A DNA stretch of 43,556 nucleotides. Origin: Candidatus Scatosoma pullicola (GTDB lineage Bacteria > Bacillota > Clostridia > Christensenellales > Borkfalkiaceae). This document shows, in pieces, positions 1 to 8,001 of this stretch. Made by a program: the position numbers and the translations under genes. Position 1 is the first letter of the stretch. Every line of letters starts with the position of its first letter. Under the pieces are notes generated by a model. That model was not told where the DNA came from, made no database searches, and was given only the letters and a program-made list of their open reading frames with translations. The stretch spans positions 1-43,556 of the forward strand of contig DVGN01000061.1 of the NCBI GenBank assembly GCA_018712725.1, written 5' to 3'.

Positions 1-745
1 CCCCTTCAAACGCCGTGAGGAAGGTGAATTCGGGCAGCCACTGCATGTCTTTGAATTTGGAAAAATCGATGATCTTCATCGCGTCGACGTCCGCCGCCGT
101 GCCGATCGCCGTCAGGATCGCCGCCAGCGCATAGCCCGTCACAATGCCGATGATGAAGGGGAAGAGCTTTAAGGTCTTTTTGCCGTACACCGAGCAGACG
201 ATCGTCACCGCCAGCGTCACCAGACCGCAGAGGATGGCGAGATAGGGAGAACTGACCGAAGCGCCGAACTCGTTCAGCACGTTGCCGTGCTGGAGGTCGC
301 CGATCGCGTTGCCCGCCAGCGAAAGCCCGATGATGGCGACCGTGGGGCCGATGACGACCGGGGGCATGAGTTTGTCGATCCAGTTCACGCCCGCGAATTT
401 CACGACGACGGCGATGACCACGTACACCAGCCCCGCGAACAGCGCGCCGATGACGAGGCCGAGATAGCCCAAAGACATGCTTGCGGCGCCCGCAAAAGCA
501 GTCGTCATGGAGCCGATGAACGCGAAGGACGAGCCGAGGAATACCGGGCTGCGGAAGCGGGTGAACAGAAGGTACACGAGCGTGCCCGCGCCCGCGCCGA
601 ACAGCGCCGCCGAAGCGGACATCCCGTTCCCGACCACCGCCGGCACCGCGATCGTCGCCGCGAGAATGGCGAGCAGCTGCTGCAGCGCCGCCACGATGAG
701 TTTGCCGAAAGGCGGACGGTCTTTCACCTTGTAGACAAGTTCCAT
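1..745 (-). CDS. NCS2-family uracil/xanthine permease, C-terminus cut by window edge
   Basis: Membrane transporter of the nucleobase:cation symporter-2 family (UraA/PbuX type) that imports uracil or xanthine with protons. The visible 248 residues start MELVYKVKDRPPFGKL and run through repeated hydrophobic helices (for example LLAILAATIAVPAVV, FLGSSFAFIGSMTTAFAGAA, PPVVIGPTVAIIGLSLAGNA). The QQLLAILAATIAVP and FLGSSFAFI stretches are typical of UraA-like members, so uracil is favoured over xanthine, by family resemblance only. The ATG at 743-745 follows AGGAG at 752-756. The gene runs off the left edge, so the C-terminal half is missing because of the window, not because of a mutation. It has its own consensus promoter about 300 nt upstream and a terminator-like hairpin in the leader. 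Confidence 0.9.
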   Translation of the reverse strand, partial: MELVYKVKDRPPFGKLIVAALQQLLAILAATIAVPAVVGNGMSASAALFGAGAGTLVYLLFTRFRSPVFLGSSFAFIGSMTTAFAGAASMSLGYLGLVIGALFAGLVYVVIAVVVKFAGVNWIDKLMPPVVIGPTVAIIGLSLAGNAIGDLQHGNVLNEFGASVSSPYLAILCGLVTLAVTIVCSVYGKKTLKLFPFIIGIVTGYALAAILTAIGTAADVDAMKIIDFSKFKDMQWLPEFTFLTAFEG

Positions 746-973
746 ATGCTTTCTCCTAAAAATTTTTTTCTTTTCGCCCGGGCTCCGTTTTTTCGGGCGG
801 GCGCTTTTTTCGCGAGAACAAACGATTTTCGGAAAAGTCTTTTCCGGAAAGGGATATGGAATATATAGAATATCCGCAGATATAATCCCCGCTTATAAAA
901 TGCGTTTTCCGATGTATTCGTATGGCTTATGGAAGGCGGGCGGGAGGGAAGGAGGAAAATCCGTCCGACCCCG

Positions 974-1008
974 AAAAAAGCCCCTTGCAACCCGTCTGTC
1001 GCAAAGGG
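974..1008 (-). terminator. Possible attenuator hairpin in the permease leader
   Basis: Read on the minus strand, CCCTTTGC (1008-1001) pairs with GCAAGGGG (988-981) with one G-U pair, and a six-U run follows (979-974). This has intrinsic-terminator form and sits about 35 nt after the predicted transcription start, before the permease gene. I do not see a PyrR-binding loop or a purine riboswitch core in the leader. Confidence 0.5.
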
Positions 1009-1049
1009 AAAGCGGGAGATCCGCACGCCGTATTTACGTTATTTTTACT

Positions 1050-1079
1050 ATTGTATCACATTTTTTACATTTCTGTCAA
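1050..1079 (-). promoter_or_regulatory. Sigma-A promoter for the permease
   Basis: Minus strand TTGACA (1079-1074), 18-nt spacer, TACAAT (1055-1050). The predicted start near 1043 gives the permease an unusually long leader of about 300 nt. Confidence 0.75.
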
Positions 1080-1080
1080 G

Positions 1081-1120
1081 TAAAAGCCCCGCCCGGACGA
1101 AAAAATCCGCCGGTCGGGGC
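1081..1120 (-). terminator. Terminator after the SSB-like gene
   Basis: Hairpin GCCCCG (1086-1091) with CGGGGC (1115-1120), extended by CGGA/TCCG, followed on the minus strand by TTTTA. It lies 106 nt past the stop of the SSB-like gene and directly before the permease promoter, separating the two transcription units. Confidence 0.6.
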
Positions 1121-1226
1121 AAAAAGTTTTTATTGTCTTTTGATCGTCGGCGCTGCGGCCTCTTCTGCCGTCGTGGCGTTCTGCCGTGGGGAAAAGAGGT
1201 TTTTTCCGAGCGCCGGGGGGCTGCCG

Positions 1227-1928
1227 TCAGACGATGTCGGTGACGGATTTCTGTCCCCCGTCGTGCAGGGTGTACAGGTCGAATTCGCTGTCGATGTCGA
1301 AATCTTCGGCGTTGTCGAAGGCGGCGAGTTTGGAGACGGAGACTTCGTAGGCGGTCATCGTCTTTACTTCGGTGTCCGAAAGCCGTTTCTGATATTCCCG
1401 GCTCTGGATCCTGCCCGAGATCGCCACCTTGTCGCCCACCGCGAGGTTGCGCACGAAACGGGCGTTCCTGCCCCAGGCGATGCAGGGGATGTAGTCGGAC
1501 TTGTTATAGGCGCGGTTGACCGCCACCAGAAGATCGGCGATTTCCCGATTGAAGGGGGTGGTGCGGTAGACGGGCGGCTTGCAGATGTAGCCGCTCAACA
1601 GGATGCTGTTGGGGTTTTTGCCCGGAAGTTCGGGCAGAAGCTCGCGCACGAAGACGGTGAGCATCAGCCGCGATCTGCCGTTTTCCAGCTTGTTGTAGCT
1701 GCGGAACTGCCCCAGCGCGCACAGCGTCGAGCCGCGCACGAGCGAAGAACCGGCGATCAGGCGCTCGGAGACGGTGACGGGCAGCGTGTCCGCCTGACCG
1801 GACAGACGCATCACCCGCACGTAAAATTCGTAGAAGCCTTCGCCGTAGACTTCGTGCGAAAATGCCGCGTCGCTCACGATTTCGCCGTAGATGTAGACCT
1901 TGTTGTTTTTTTCTGCTGCGTAATTCAT
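1227..1928 (-). CDS. SSB-like protein with two OB folds
   Basis: Single-stranded-DNA-binding-type protein of 233 residues. The second half (about residues 108-210) is clearly SSB-like: SGYICKPPVYRTTPFNRE, LLVAVNRAYNKSDYIPCIAW, GDKVAISGRIQSREYQK. The first half (about 1-100) looks like a second, more diverged OB fold (VYIYGEIVSDAAFSHEVYGE). This double-OB layout is longer than ordinary bacterial SSB (about 150-180 residues). The C-terminus ends KSVTDIV and lacks the acidic DDDIPF-type tip that recruits partners in canonical SSB, so it may be an accessory SSB rather than the main one. ATG at 1926-1928 follows GGAGG (1934-1938). Confidence 0.8.
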   Translation of the reverse strand: MNYAAEKNNKVYIYGEIVSDAAFSHEVYGEGFYEFYVRVMRLSGQADTLPVTVSERLIAGSSLVRGSTLCALGQFRSYNKLENGRSRLMLTVFVRELLPELPGKNPNSILLSGYICKPPVYRTTPFNREIADLLVAVNRAYNKSDYIPCIAWGRNARFVRNLAVGDKVAISGRIQSREYQKRLSDTEVKTMTAYEVSVSKLAAFDNAEDFDIDSEFDLYTLHDGGQKSVTDIV

Positions 1929-1967
1929 AAAAACCTCCGGTTTCGTTTTTCTTTTTTCGGTGATTAT

Positions 1968-1991
1968 GTGCGGCAGTTAAAACCCTGCCCC
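1968..1991 (-). repeat. Type C repeat (GGGGCAGGG family)
   Basis: Minus-strand copy GGGGCAGGGTTTTAAC followed by TGCCGCAC, between the SSB-like gene and the deacetylase. See the copy at 6459 for the full list of family members. Confidence 0.6.
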
Positions 1992-2029
1992 GCTCATTTT
2001 GGAAAAAATGACCCGTTTTCGGGGTGCCG

Positions 2030-2797
2030 TCAGGCGGCGGGATGCTGTTTCCCCGCCGCGTCGATCGTGTAGTTTTCGCGGTAGATGAGTTCGCCGATGG
2101 GGACGAAGGTATAGCCCTTGTTTTGCAGGGCGGAAAAGATCATCGGCAGCGCTTCCGCCGTGTGCAGCCCGTTGTTGTGGCAGAGGATGATCGAGCCGGG
2201 CTGCGTTCCGTTTATGATGCGCAGCGCGATGTCCTGCGCGGAGAGGTCTTTCCAGTCCAGCGAGTCCACGTCCCACTGGACGGGATACAGCCCCATGTCC
2301 TTCGCCGTGTCGATGACGAGATTGTTGTATTCCCCGAAGGGCGGGCGGAAGAGTTCGGCTTTTTTGCCCGTCACGTTTTCGATCGCCGCCGCCGACGAAG
2401 AGAGTTCTTCGCGGATCTGCGCTTCGCTCAGGCCGTTCATGTGCGGGTGCGTCTTGCTGTGCGTGCCGATTTCGTGTCCCGCTTCGTCTATCTTTTTCAC
2501 GTATTCGGGGTACTTTTCCGTCCAGAATTCCACCATGAAAAAGGTCGCCTTCACGCCGGCGCGGTCGAGCTCGCGCAAAATGGCGTCCGTGTGCTCGGTG
2601 CCCCAGGCGCAGTCGAAGGAAATCGCCGCGATTTTCTCCTCTTTTTCCACCGAGTAGATGGGCAGCGATCGGGCGGACGAAAAGGCGTTCACCGCGTACA
2701 TGCCTACCTCTCTCATGATAAAAAGCACCGCCGTCGCGAGCGCGAAAAGCCCCAGCCCGGAAAAAAATCTCTTCGCCTTGAAACAGATGATTTTCAT
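2030..2797 (-). CDS. Polysaccharide deacetylase, PdaB-like
   Basis: Membrane-anchored NodB-fold deacetylase of 255 residues, probably acting on peptidoglycan or another cell-surface glycan outside the membrane. After MKIICFKAKRFF there is one hydrophobic segment (GLGLFALATAVLFIM). NodB motifs follow in order: SFDCAWG (motif 1, with a single Asp and W as in the PdaB/spore-linked branch), GTHSKTHPHM (metal-binding histidines), FRPPFGEYN, QWDVDSLDW and ILCHNNGLHT. PdaB is linked to sporulation in Bacillus, which fits the spore genes elsewhere in the window. I prefer the start at 2797, preceded by GGAGGGG, over an upstream in-frame ATG at 2866 with no ribosome site. Confidence 0.85.
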   Translation of the reverse strand: MKIICFKAKRFFSGLGLFALATAVLFIMREVGMYAVNAFSSARSLPIYSVEKEEKIAAISFDCAWGTEHTDAILRELDRAGVKATFFMVEFWTEKYPEYVKKIDEAGHEIGTHSKTHPHMNGLSEAQIREELSSSAAAIENVTGKKAELFRPPFGEYNNLVIDTAKDMGLYPVQWDVDSLDWKDLSAQDIALRIINGTQPGSIILCHNNGLHTAEALPMIFSALQNKGYTFVPIGELIYRENYTIDAAGKQHPAA

Positions 2798-2866
2798 CGA
2801 ATTCCCCTCCGTCCGGCAACCTTTTCGCCCCCGCGTTTTTTGTCCGCTCTGTTTCCATACTATCAT

Positions 2867-3315
2867 AACAGATCCCGTCCGTCGAAAAAGAGAGACAAAG
2901 AGCGCTTTTTGTCTGTTTTTGTCGAAAACGGCTTTTGCCGGTATGTACGTTTTTGCCGTCCGGGCGCGTTTCGGGGCGGCGTCGTGATCGGATTTCGCCC
3001 TCCCCCTGTGCTTTTATTTTATGGAGGCGCGCACCCGATTATAACTTCCGCCGGGCAAAATCCGTCCGGTTTTCGCCGAAAGATTTTTTCGCCGCCCCTT
3101 CGCCGCAGCCCTGCCCCCTTTATAGGACAGATGGAGAGCCGGACGGACAATCCCTCAGTAGCTTCGCTGACAGCTCCCTTTGCACAAGGGAGCCATGGGT
3201 GGGGTGCGTCTTGCGCTGCCGCCCTTTGCGCAAGGGGGTTGTGCAAGGGGAGCGAAAGTTAGGAGAGCGGCGTTGAAATTTTTTCGTGAAAGAAGAGGGG
3301 CGCCGCCTTTTTTCG
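2867..3315. other. Non-coding stretch with repeat material
   Basis: No credible gene. It holds a minus-strand type C-like remnant around 3103-3120, a full type 1 palindromic repeat at 3147-3198 and a degenerate hairpin half (CTTTGCGCAAGG) just after it. Confidence 0.6.
3147..3198 (+). repeat. Type 1 palindromic repeat
   Basis: ACAATCCCTCAGTAGC, a short stem AGC-TTC-GCT, then GCTCCCTT-TGCAC-AAGGGAGC and CATGG. The first stem is shorter than in the other copies (it lacks one TCAG), so this copy looks slightly decayed. Confidence 0.75.
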
Positions 3316-3344
3316 TTTACTTTTTCCGCGTTTTCCTGTATAAT
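3316..3344 (+). promoter_or_regulatory. Promoter for the 85-residue protein
   Basis: TTTACT (3316-3321), 17-nt spacer, TATAAT (3339-3344), about 85 nt before the start codon at 3429. Confidence 0.6.
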
Positions 3345-3428
3345 AGGAAAGGACAAAGGCGGAGCGGCGGGTTCCGCCCCAAATCCTTCCGGGGCAAAGA
3401 CGTCCTTTCGGGAGGGAACGGAGGGTTT

Positions 3429-3686
3429 ATGAAAATCTGGGCAAAACTTCTCGTGAACGGCAAAATCAAAAAACAATTCGTCTATGAACGGGAGGAGCGG
3501 CTTACCTATTCCCGCTTTTTCGACTATCTGTCCGAGATCTGCCAGCAGCTCGACATCCCCACCCCCGTGCTTCTCAAAACGCACATCTTCAACTTTGCCA
3601 AGTTCAACCACGTCAATTTTCTGCCCCGCGATTTCGTCGAACAGTTCGATTACGATCGCCTGGTTCTCGAAAACATCATTGTATAA
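3429..3686 (+). CDS. Small conserved-looking protein of unknown function
   Basis: 85 residues, beginning MKIWAKLLVNGKIKKQ. ATG at 3429 follows GGAGGG with a 3-4 nt gap, and a promoter lies upstream. No signal peptide or membrane helix is visible; the sequence is a mix of basic and aromatic residues (FFDYLSEICQQL, FNFAKFNHVNFLPRDF). I do not recognise a named domain. The strong ribosome site, promoter and codon use support a real gene. It is a single-gene unit between the repeats and the greA promoter. Confidence 0.65.
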   Translation: MKIWAKLLVNGKIKKQFVYEREERLTYSRFFDYLSEICQQLDIPTPVLLKTHIFNFAKFNHVNFLPRDFVEQFDYDRLVLENIIV

Positions 3687-3846
3687 GATTTACTTATATC
3701 TATCCACCCTTTCGGTATAAGACGCTGTTATATCCGGGCGGAGCGGAGTCTGCCGATTTGAGGGGCGGAAGAAGAGGCGGGCGATGGCGGGTGCAGAATC
3801 TGTCCTTTGTAAGCCGCTTTTTTTGTCCGGAAGTGGGGATATTTTA

Positions 3847-3875
3847 TTGACAAAGGGAAAAAAATGCTGTATAAT
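3847..3875 (+). promoter_or_regulatory. Consensus sigma-A promoter upstream of greA
   Basis: TTGACA (3847-3852), exactly 17 nt, TATAAT (3870-3875): a perfect consensus. The predicted start is near 3882. Confidence 0.9.
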
Positions 3876-3893
3876 AGTCGCAACTGAAAAAGG

Positions 3894-3935
3894 ACCGTGG
3901 CATCCGGGAAAACGGAATGCCGCGGTTGTATTTTT
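3894..3935 (+). terminator. Terminator-like hairpin in the greA leader
   Basis: A 13-bp stem, 3894-3906 with 3913-3926 (one bulged A and one U-G pair), loop GGAAAA, followed by TGTATTTTT. It begins about 12 nt after the predicted start, so most transcripts could end after roughly 50 nt, about 150 nt before the greA start codon. Either an attenuator or the 3' end of a small RNA. Confidence 0.75.
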
Positions 3936-4083
3936 AACGTTCGCGGGGTGAACGGTTTTTTTCGTGTACGAAAATGAACGCTTTTAAGCGGCGCCGCAAG
4001 GGCGCCTTGGGCGGATTACCGGAATGAGACCCACGCAAAACCCCTTCCGACCCGACGAACGTCCGCAAAGGGAGGTATTTTTT

Positions 4084-4551
4084 ATGGCGGATCAGTTTTT
4101 CATGACGCAAAAGGGCTATGATGAGGCGGTGGAACGCCTGAAGTATCTGCAGACGGTCAAACGCCAGGAGATCATCGAACGCATCGCCGAGGCGCGCAGC
4201 CACGGCGATCTTTCGGAAAACGCCGAGTACGACGCGGCGCGCAACGAACAGTCTGCAAACGAAGGCGAAATCGTCGAGCTGGATTATAAGATCAAGAACG
4301 CGAAAATCATCGAAGAGAACGACGACACCTCTTTCGTGCATATCGGGTCGCGGGTGACGGTGTTCGATTCCGATCTCGAAGAAGAGGCGACGTACGAGAT
4401 CACCGGCACGACGGAGTCCAACGCGATGGAAAACAAAATTTCCAACGAGTCCCCCGTCGGCGCGGCGCTGCTCAAACACCGGGTGGGGGACGTGGTGACC
4501 GTTTCCGCCCCGGACGGCGCGTACAGCCTGAAAATCGTCAGTATCGGCTGA
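4084..4551 (+). CDS. greA: Transcription elongation factor GreA
   Basis: 155 residues, the normal length. GreA enters the RNA polymerase secondary channel and stimulates cleavage of backtracked transcripts. The N-terminal coiled coil (about 1-75) carries the tip sequence SHGDLSENAEYDAARNEQ, whose acidic residues act at the polymerase active site; the C-terminal FKBP-like domain ends GDVVTVSAPDGAYSLKIVSI. I start at the ATG at 4084, 7-8 nt after GGGAGG; the open frame upstream lies in the leader. lysS follows, a greA-lysS pairing common in Bacillota, but here 372 nt of repeat-rich DNA separates them. Confidence 0.97.
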   Translation: MADQFFMTQKGYDEAVERLKYLQTVKRQEIIERIAEARSHGDLSENAEYDAARNEQSANEGEIVELDYKIKNAKIIEENDDTSFVHIGSRVTVFDSDLEEEATYEITGTTESNAMENKISNESPVGAALLKHRVGDVVTVSAPDGAYSLKIVSIG

Positions 4552-4568
4552 AAAAATTGGGGCTTCAT

Positions 4569-4592
4569 GCCATTTTTCACGGGAAAAATGGC
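4569..4592. other. Perfect hairpin after greA
   Basis: GCCATTTTTC (4569-4578) pairs perfectly with GAAAAATGGC (4583-4592) around ACGG. No U-run follows on either strand, so I call it a stem-loop and not a terminator. Confidence 0.5.
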
Positions 4593-4619
4593 GGGAGGCC
4601 TTGCGGAAAGGTGGGAGAG

Positions 4620-4848
4620 ACAATCGCGTGTGCGCGGCGTGCGCCGCGCCGACCGCCGGCGCGGTGAGGCGCAAAACTTGGGTTTTGCTTGACGAATGGT
4701 TGCGCCCGGCGGCGTCTGATTGTCTGCGGCAATGGAGCGCTACGTTTTGCTTAGTTGGGAATGATACGCCTGGCGGCGTTGACCGCTGCGCGGTGAGGAT
4801 TGCGGGCTCCGCCCTGCACCCGCAAGGGGCAGGGTTTTGACTACCGCA
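4620..4848 (+). repeat. Type B repeat, ending in a type C copy
   Basis: Hairpin-rich non-coding DNA with blocks shared with 21440-21752: GACCGCTGCGCGGT, GCGCAAAACT...GTTTTGCTT, ACGCCTGGCGGCGTT and GCGGGCTCCGCCCTGCACC. It ends in a type C copy (GGGGCAGGGTTTTGAC, 4826-4841). It fills most of the greA-lysS gap. No ORF of note. Confidence 0.65.
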
Positions 4849-4923
4849 GAAATTCGCCCCGGAGGCAGCCCTACATTCACACGACCGATACGGTTTACAC
4901 GTCAATATAAAGGAAGGAAAGAT

Positions 4924-6438
4924 ATGGAAGAGAAGAAGAACACCCCGCCTGCGGCGGACGCGGCGGAGGGCGAAGAGCTCATCGAACAGGCGCGCATCCG
5001 GCGGGAAAAGCTGGCGAAATTGCAGGCGGAGGGGAAAAATCCCTACGAGCAGACGAAATTCGACGTGACCGCCGATTCGGAGGCGATCAAGGCGGATTTT
5101 GCCGCCTTTGAGGGCAAGACGGTGTCCATGGCGGGCAGGATGATGTCCCGTCGCATCATGGGTAAGGCGTCCTTTTCGCACATCGCCGACAGGAGCGGGT
5201 CCATTCAGATTTACGTCACCCGCCAGGACATCGGCGACGAGAATTATCAGTCGTATAAAAAGGACTACGACATCGGCGACATCGTCGGGTTTACCGGGTT
5301 CGTATTCAGGACGCAGACGGGGGAGATCACCGTCCACGTCACGTCGCTCGTCATGCTCTCCAAAGCCCTGCTTCCCCTGCCCGAGAAATACAACGGGTTA
5401 CAGAATCAGGACATCAAATACCGCCTGCGCCATCTCGATCTCATCATGAACGCGGACGTGAAAAAGACGTTCGTGACCCGTTCGCGCATTCTGAAAGAGA
5501 TCCGCGCCTATCTGGACGGGAAGGGGTATCTCGAAGTGGACACGCCCGTGCTTCTGACGCTGGAGATCGGCGCCGACGCCCGGCCCTTCAAGACCCACCA
5601 CAACGCGCTCGACATCGACATGTACATGCGCATCGAGACGGAGCTGTATCTCAAACGGCTCATCGTCGGCGGCATGGACAGGGTGTACGAAGTGGGCAGG
5701 ATTTTCCGCAACGAAGGCATGGACGCCTTCCACAATCCCGAGTTCACCACCATCGAAATGTACCAGGCGTACACCGATTATTTCGGCATGATGGACCTCA
5801 TCGAAGACCTGTACAGGACGGTGACCCAAAAGGTGTGCGGGACGCCGGACATCACCTACCAGGGCACCCTCATCCACATGGGCGAATGGACGCGGATGAC
5901 GATGAAAGAGGCGGTGGAAAAGTACGCCGGCGTGCGCTTTGACGACTGGGCGACGGACGCGGACGCCCGTGCGGCGGCTGCCGCCAAGGGGGTGGAACTC
6001 ACCCACGGCGAAGCGTCTACCAGGGGGCATGTCCTCATCGATTTCTTCGACGCCTTCGTCGAGGACAATCTCGTGCAGCCGACGATCATCTACGATTATC
6101 CCGTCGAGAACTCCCCTCTCGCCAAGCGCAAGCCGGACGACCCCGCCTTTACCCAGAGATTCGAATACTTCATCTGCGGGCACGAATACGGCAACGCCTT
6201 CTCCGAACTCAACGACCCCATCGATCAGAAGGAGCGCTTCGTGCGGCAGGTGGAGGCGAAGCGCGCGGCGGGCAATACCGAAGCGCAGGTGGATGAGGAC
6301 TTCATAAACGCGCTCGAATACGGCCTGCCCCCCACGGGCGGGCTGGGCATGGGCGTCGACCGGCTGGTCATGCTCCTCACCGACAGCTCCACCATCCGCG
6401 ACGTCATCCTCTTCCCCACGATGAAGCCGAAAAAGTGA
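4924..6438 (+). CDS. lysS: Lysyl-tRNA synthetase (class II)
   Basis: Charges tRNA-Lys. 504 residues, the usual length for the class II enzyme. N-terminal extension and helix (EELIEQARIRREKLAKLQAEGKNPY), OB-fold anticodon-binding domain (about 60-165; VSMAGRMMSRRIMGKASF), then the catalytic core with motif 2 (VYEVGRIFRNEGMD, FTTIEMYQAY) and motif 3 (GGLGMGVDRLVMLLTD). ATG at 4924 follows AGGAAGG; the open frame upstream runs into repeat DNA and is not preferred. No T-box is visible ahead of it. Confidence 0.97.
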   Translation: MEEKKNTPPAADAAEGEELIEQARIRREKLAKLQAEGKNPYEQTKFDVTADSEAIKADFAAFEGKTVSMAGRMMSRRIMGKASFSHIADRSGSIQIYVTRQDIGDENYQSYKKDYDIGDIVGFTGFVFRTQTGEITVHVTSLVMLSKALLPLPEKYNGLQNQDIKYRLRHLDLIMNADVKKTFVTRSRILKEIRAYLDGKGYLEVDTPVLLTLEIGADARPFKTHHNALDIDMYMRIETELYLKRLIVGGMDRVYEVGRIFRNEGMDAFHNPEFTTIEMYQAYTDYFGMMDLIEDLYRTVTQKVCGTPDITYQGTLIHMGEWTRMTMKEAVEKYAGVRFDDWATDADARAAAAAKGVELTHGEASTRGHVLIDFFDAFVEDNLVQPTIIYDYPVENSPLAKRKPDDPAFTQRFEYFICGHEYGNAFSELNDPIDQKERFVRQVEAKRAAGNTEAQVDEDFINALEYGLPPTGGLGMGVDRLVMLLTDSSTIRDVILFPTMKPKK

Positions 6439-6458
6439 TCTGATTTTGCGAAATGGAA

Positions 6459-6484
6459 GGGGCAGGGTTTTGACGACGGCAAAA
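6459..6484 (+). repeat. Type C repeat, reference copy
   Basis: GGGGCAGGGTTTTGACGACG followed by GCAAAA, 20 nt after the lysS stop. Other copies I see, with variation: 1968 (-), about 3103 (-), 4826 (+), about 12030 (-), about 13306 (-), about 18500 (+), 21310 (+), 24398 (+), 27464 (+), 29945 (+), 34077 (+). They sit at gene ends or in gaps. Approximate consensus GGGGCAGGGTTTTGACGA then CGCAAA. Confidence 0.7.
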
Positions 6485-6826
6485 ACGGGCCGCAGCCCGG
6501 CGTCGGGACAAGCCGCGTTTCGGGCGGGGCCGAGTTCCGAGCCGGTTTCCGAAAGGCTTTTCGGAGTAAATCGGAGTAAATCCGAGCTCTCCCCTTTCTT
6601 CGGGGCGCCTGCCGCGGCGGAATGCGGAAAAAACGACGGAATTTGCGCTTTGCCGGGAAGGCAAAGAGGGGGAGCGGCGGCCGCCGCGGACGGCGTCCGG
6701 CGCTTCTCCCGTAAAATCTATACGCAGATGTCCGCCCGGTCTGTCTCGTTGCGCGTATATTCCGGGATCGGCAATATACCGGCGCGGGGCGGAGCCGGCG
6801 GGAGCGGTTAATTTATCGGTAATTTT
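6485..6826. other. Non-coding stretch
   Basis: About 340 nt downstream of the type C copy with no convincing gene, promoter or recognised repeat. A short direct repeat GGAGTAAATC occurs twice in tandem at about 6560-6580. Confidence 0.4.
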
Positions 6827-7930
6827 ATGGACGCGAAAATCACAAAAAAACGGCTGAATATTCTGCTCTCCTACGACTGGATCAAGATCATCCTGACGGC
6901 GGTGGCGGTCATTCTCGTATGGAGCCTGCTCTTTACGATGACGGCGACGCGGGCGACGCAGGCGCAGGTGTTCACCATTTTCAACTACACGGGCACGACG
7001 GCGACCGATCGGTTCAGCAATTACGCCTCTTTGCAGGGGGGCGACGTGTTCTCGTACGACATTCTCGAAGTGACCCCGACGGACATCACGACGGGCGGGG
7101 ATTACAGCGATACGCTCATCCAGACCCGCCTTTCGACGGGCGAAGGGGACGCGCTGTTCGCCGCCAATTCCAATGAAGGGGTGGAGACGGAGTACGCCCG
7201 CCCGGACGGGACGACCTATCACCCCACCTATCTCGAACAGTTCCTCTCCGGCTATTTCTCCGCCGCCGAAGATCTCGGCAACGGGGACGGCACGGGCGGA
7301 TTTTTCCAGGATATGGCGGAATATCTGAACGGCTATTATCACGGCGATTATACGAAGGGCGACGCGGACGAAGAGAAGATCGAAGCGGATTTCTACGCGC
7401 GGCTGGACGGTCTGAACGACAAGCGGTTCAAGTCCGCCGCCGAAAAGCGGGCGGGCCTGGAACAGGAAAAGGCGCGCCTGGAAAAACAGCGCACCGACCT
7501 CATCGACTTCCTCTCCTATCTCGACGCCGGCTATGTCTCCTTGCAGCAGACGACCCTGTATTTTCAGGGCTCGGACGGGGAGCCGATGACGGTCACGGGC
7601 TATTACAGCATCAACCTCTGCCCGGACGACCGGATGGACGACCTCAGGCGGGACGTCTATTATTACGCCGAGAGCGGTTCGTCCGATTCGCAGGACGACA
7701 GCGCCGCCGGTTCGTCGTCGGATACGTCGGACGGCGCTTCGGATTCTGCCGGCGGCTCCGCCTCCGATTCGTCGGAAGGATCGGGGGATCCGCCCGTGCG
7801 CACCGCCAGGGACATCTGCCTGGTCCTGCTCAACGTCGCGGAGGACAGATATCAATACGCGCGGTTTGAAAGCCTGTGCTTTGTCAACTATCTTATCGAA
7901 ACGCATTGTTCCGCCCTGCAGGCGGACTGA
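6827..7930 (+). CDS. Membrane-anchored extracytoplasmic protein of unknown function
   Basis: 367 residues. A short basic N-terminus (MDAKITKKRLNILL) precedes one hydrophobic helix (WIKIILTAVAVILVWSLLF, about 18-37), leaving most of the protein outside the membrane. Features after that: an acidic, Gly-rich region, a coiled-coil-like helix (AAEKRAGLEQEKARLEKQRT, about 205-225) and a long Ser/Asp/Gly linker (about 285-325; SSDSQDDSAAGSSSDTSDGA), then a short conserved-looking tail. I recognise no domain. The ribosome site is weak: GGAGCGG ends about 19 nt upstream. A terminator at 7952 ends the unit. Confidence 0.6.
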   Translation: MDAKITKKRLNILLSYDWIKIILTAVAVILVWSLLFTMTATRATQAQVFTIFNYTGTTATDRFSNYASLQGGDVFSYDILEVTPTDITTGGDYSDTLIQTRLSTGEGDALFAANSNEGVETEYARPDGTTYHPTYLEQFLSGYFSAAEDLGNGDGTGGFFQDMAEYLNGYYHGDYTKGDADEEKIEADFYARLDGLNDKRFKSAAEKRAGLEQEKARLEKQRTDLIDFLSYLDAGYVSLQQTTLYFQGSDGEPMTVTGYYSINLCPDDRMDDLRRDVYYYAESGSSDSQDDSAAGSSSDTSDGASDSAGGSASDSSEGSGDPPVRTARDICLVLLNVAEDRYQYARFESLCFVNYLIETHCSALQAD

Positions 7931-7951
7931 TCGGGGGCGCTGCCCTCTGCC

Positions 7952-7986
7952 CGCCCGGACGAAGGAGTTTGTTCGGGCGATTTTTT
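7952..7986 (+). terminator. Terminator after the membrane-anchored protein
   Basis: CGCCCG (7952-7957) pairs with CGGGCG (7974-7979), then A and six T. It ends 15 nt before the decarboxylase-like start codon, so that gene depends on read-through or on a promoter I cannot see. Confidence 0.65.
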
Positions 7987-8001
7987 GTCTTTGGTGAACA
8001 C

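Noticed and set aside
781-815. Plus-strand hairpin CGCCCG...CGGGCG with T-run just upstream of the permease start
   Set aside because: The gene is on the minus strand and the T-run is on the wrong side for it; there is no plus-strand gene to terminate.
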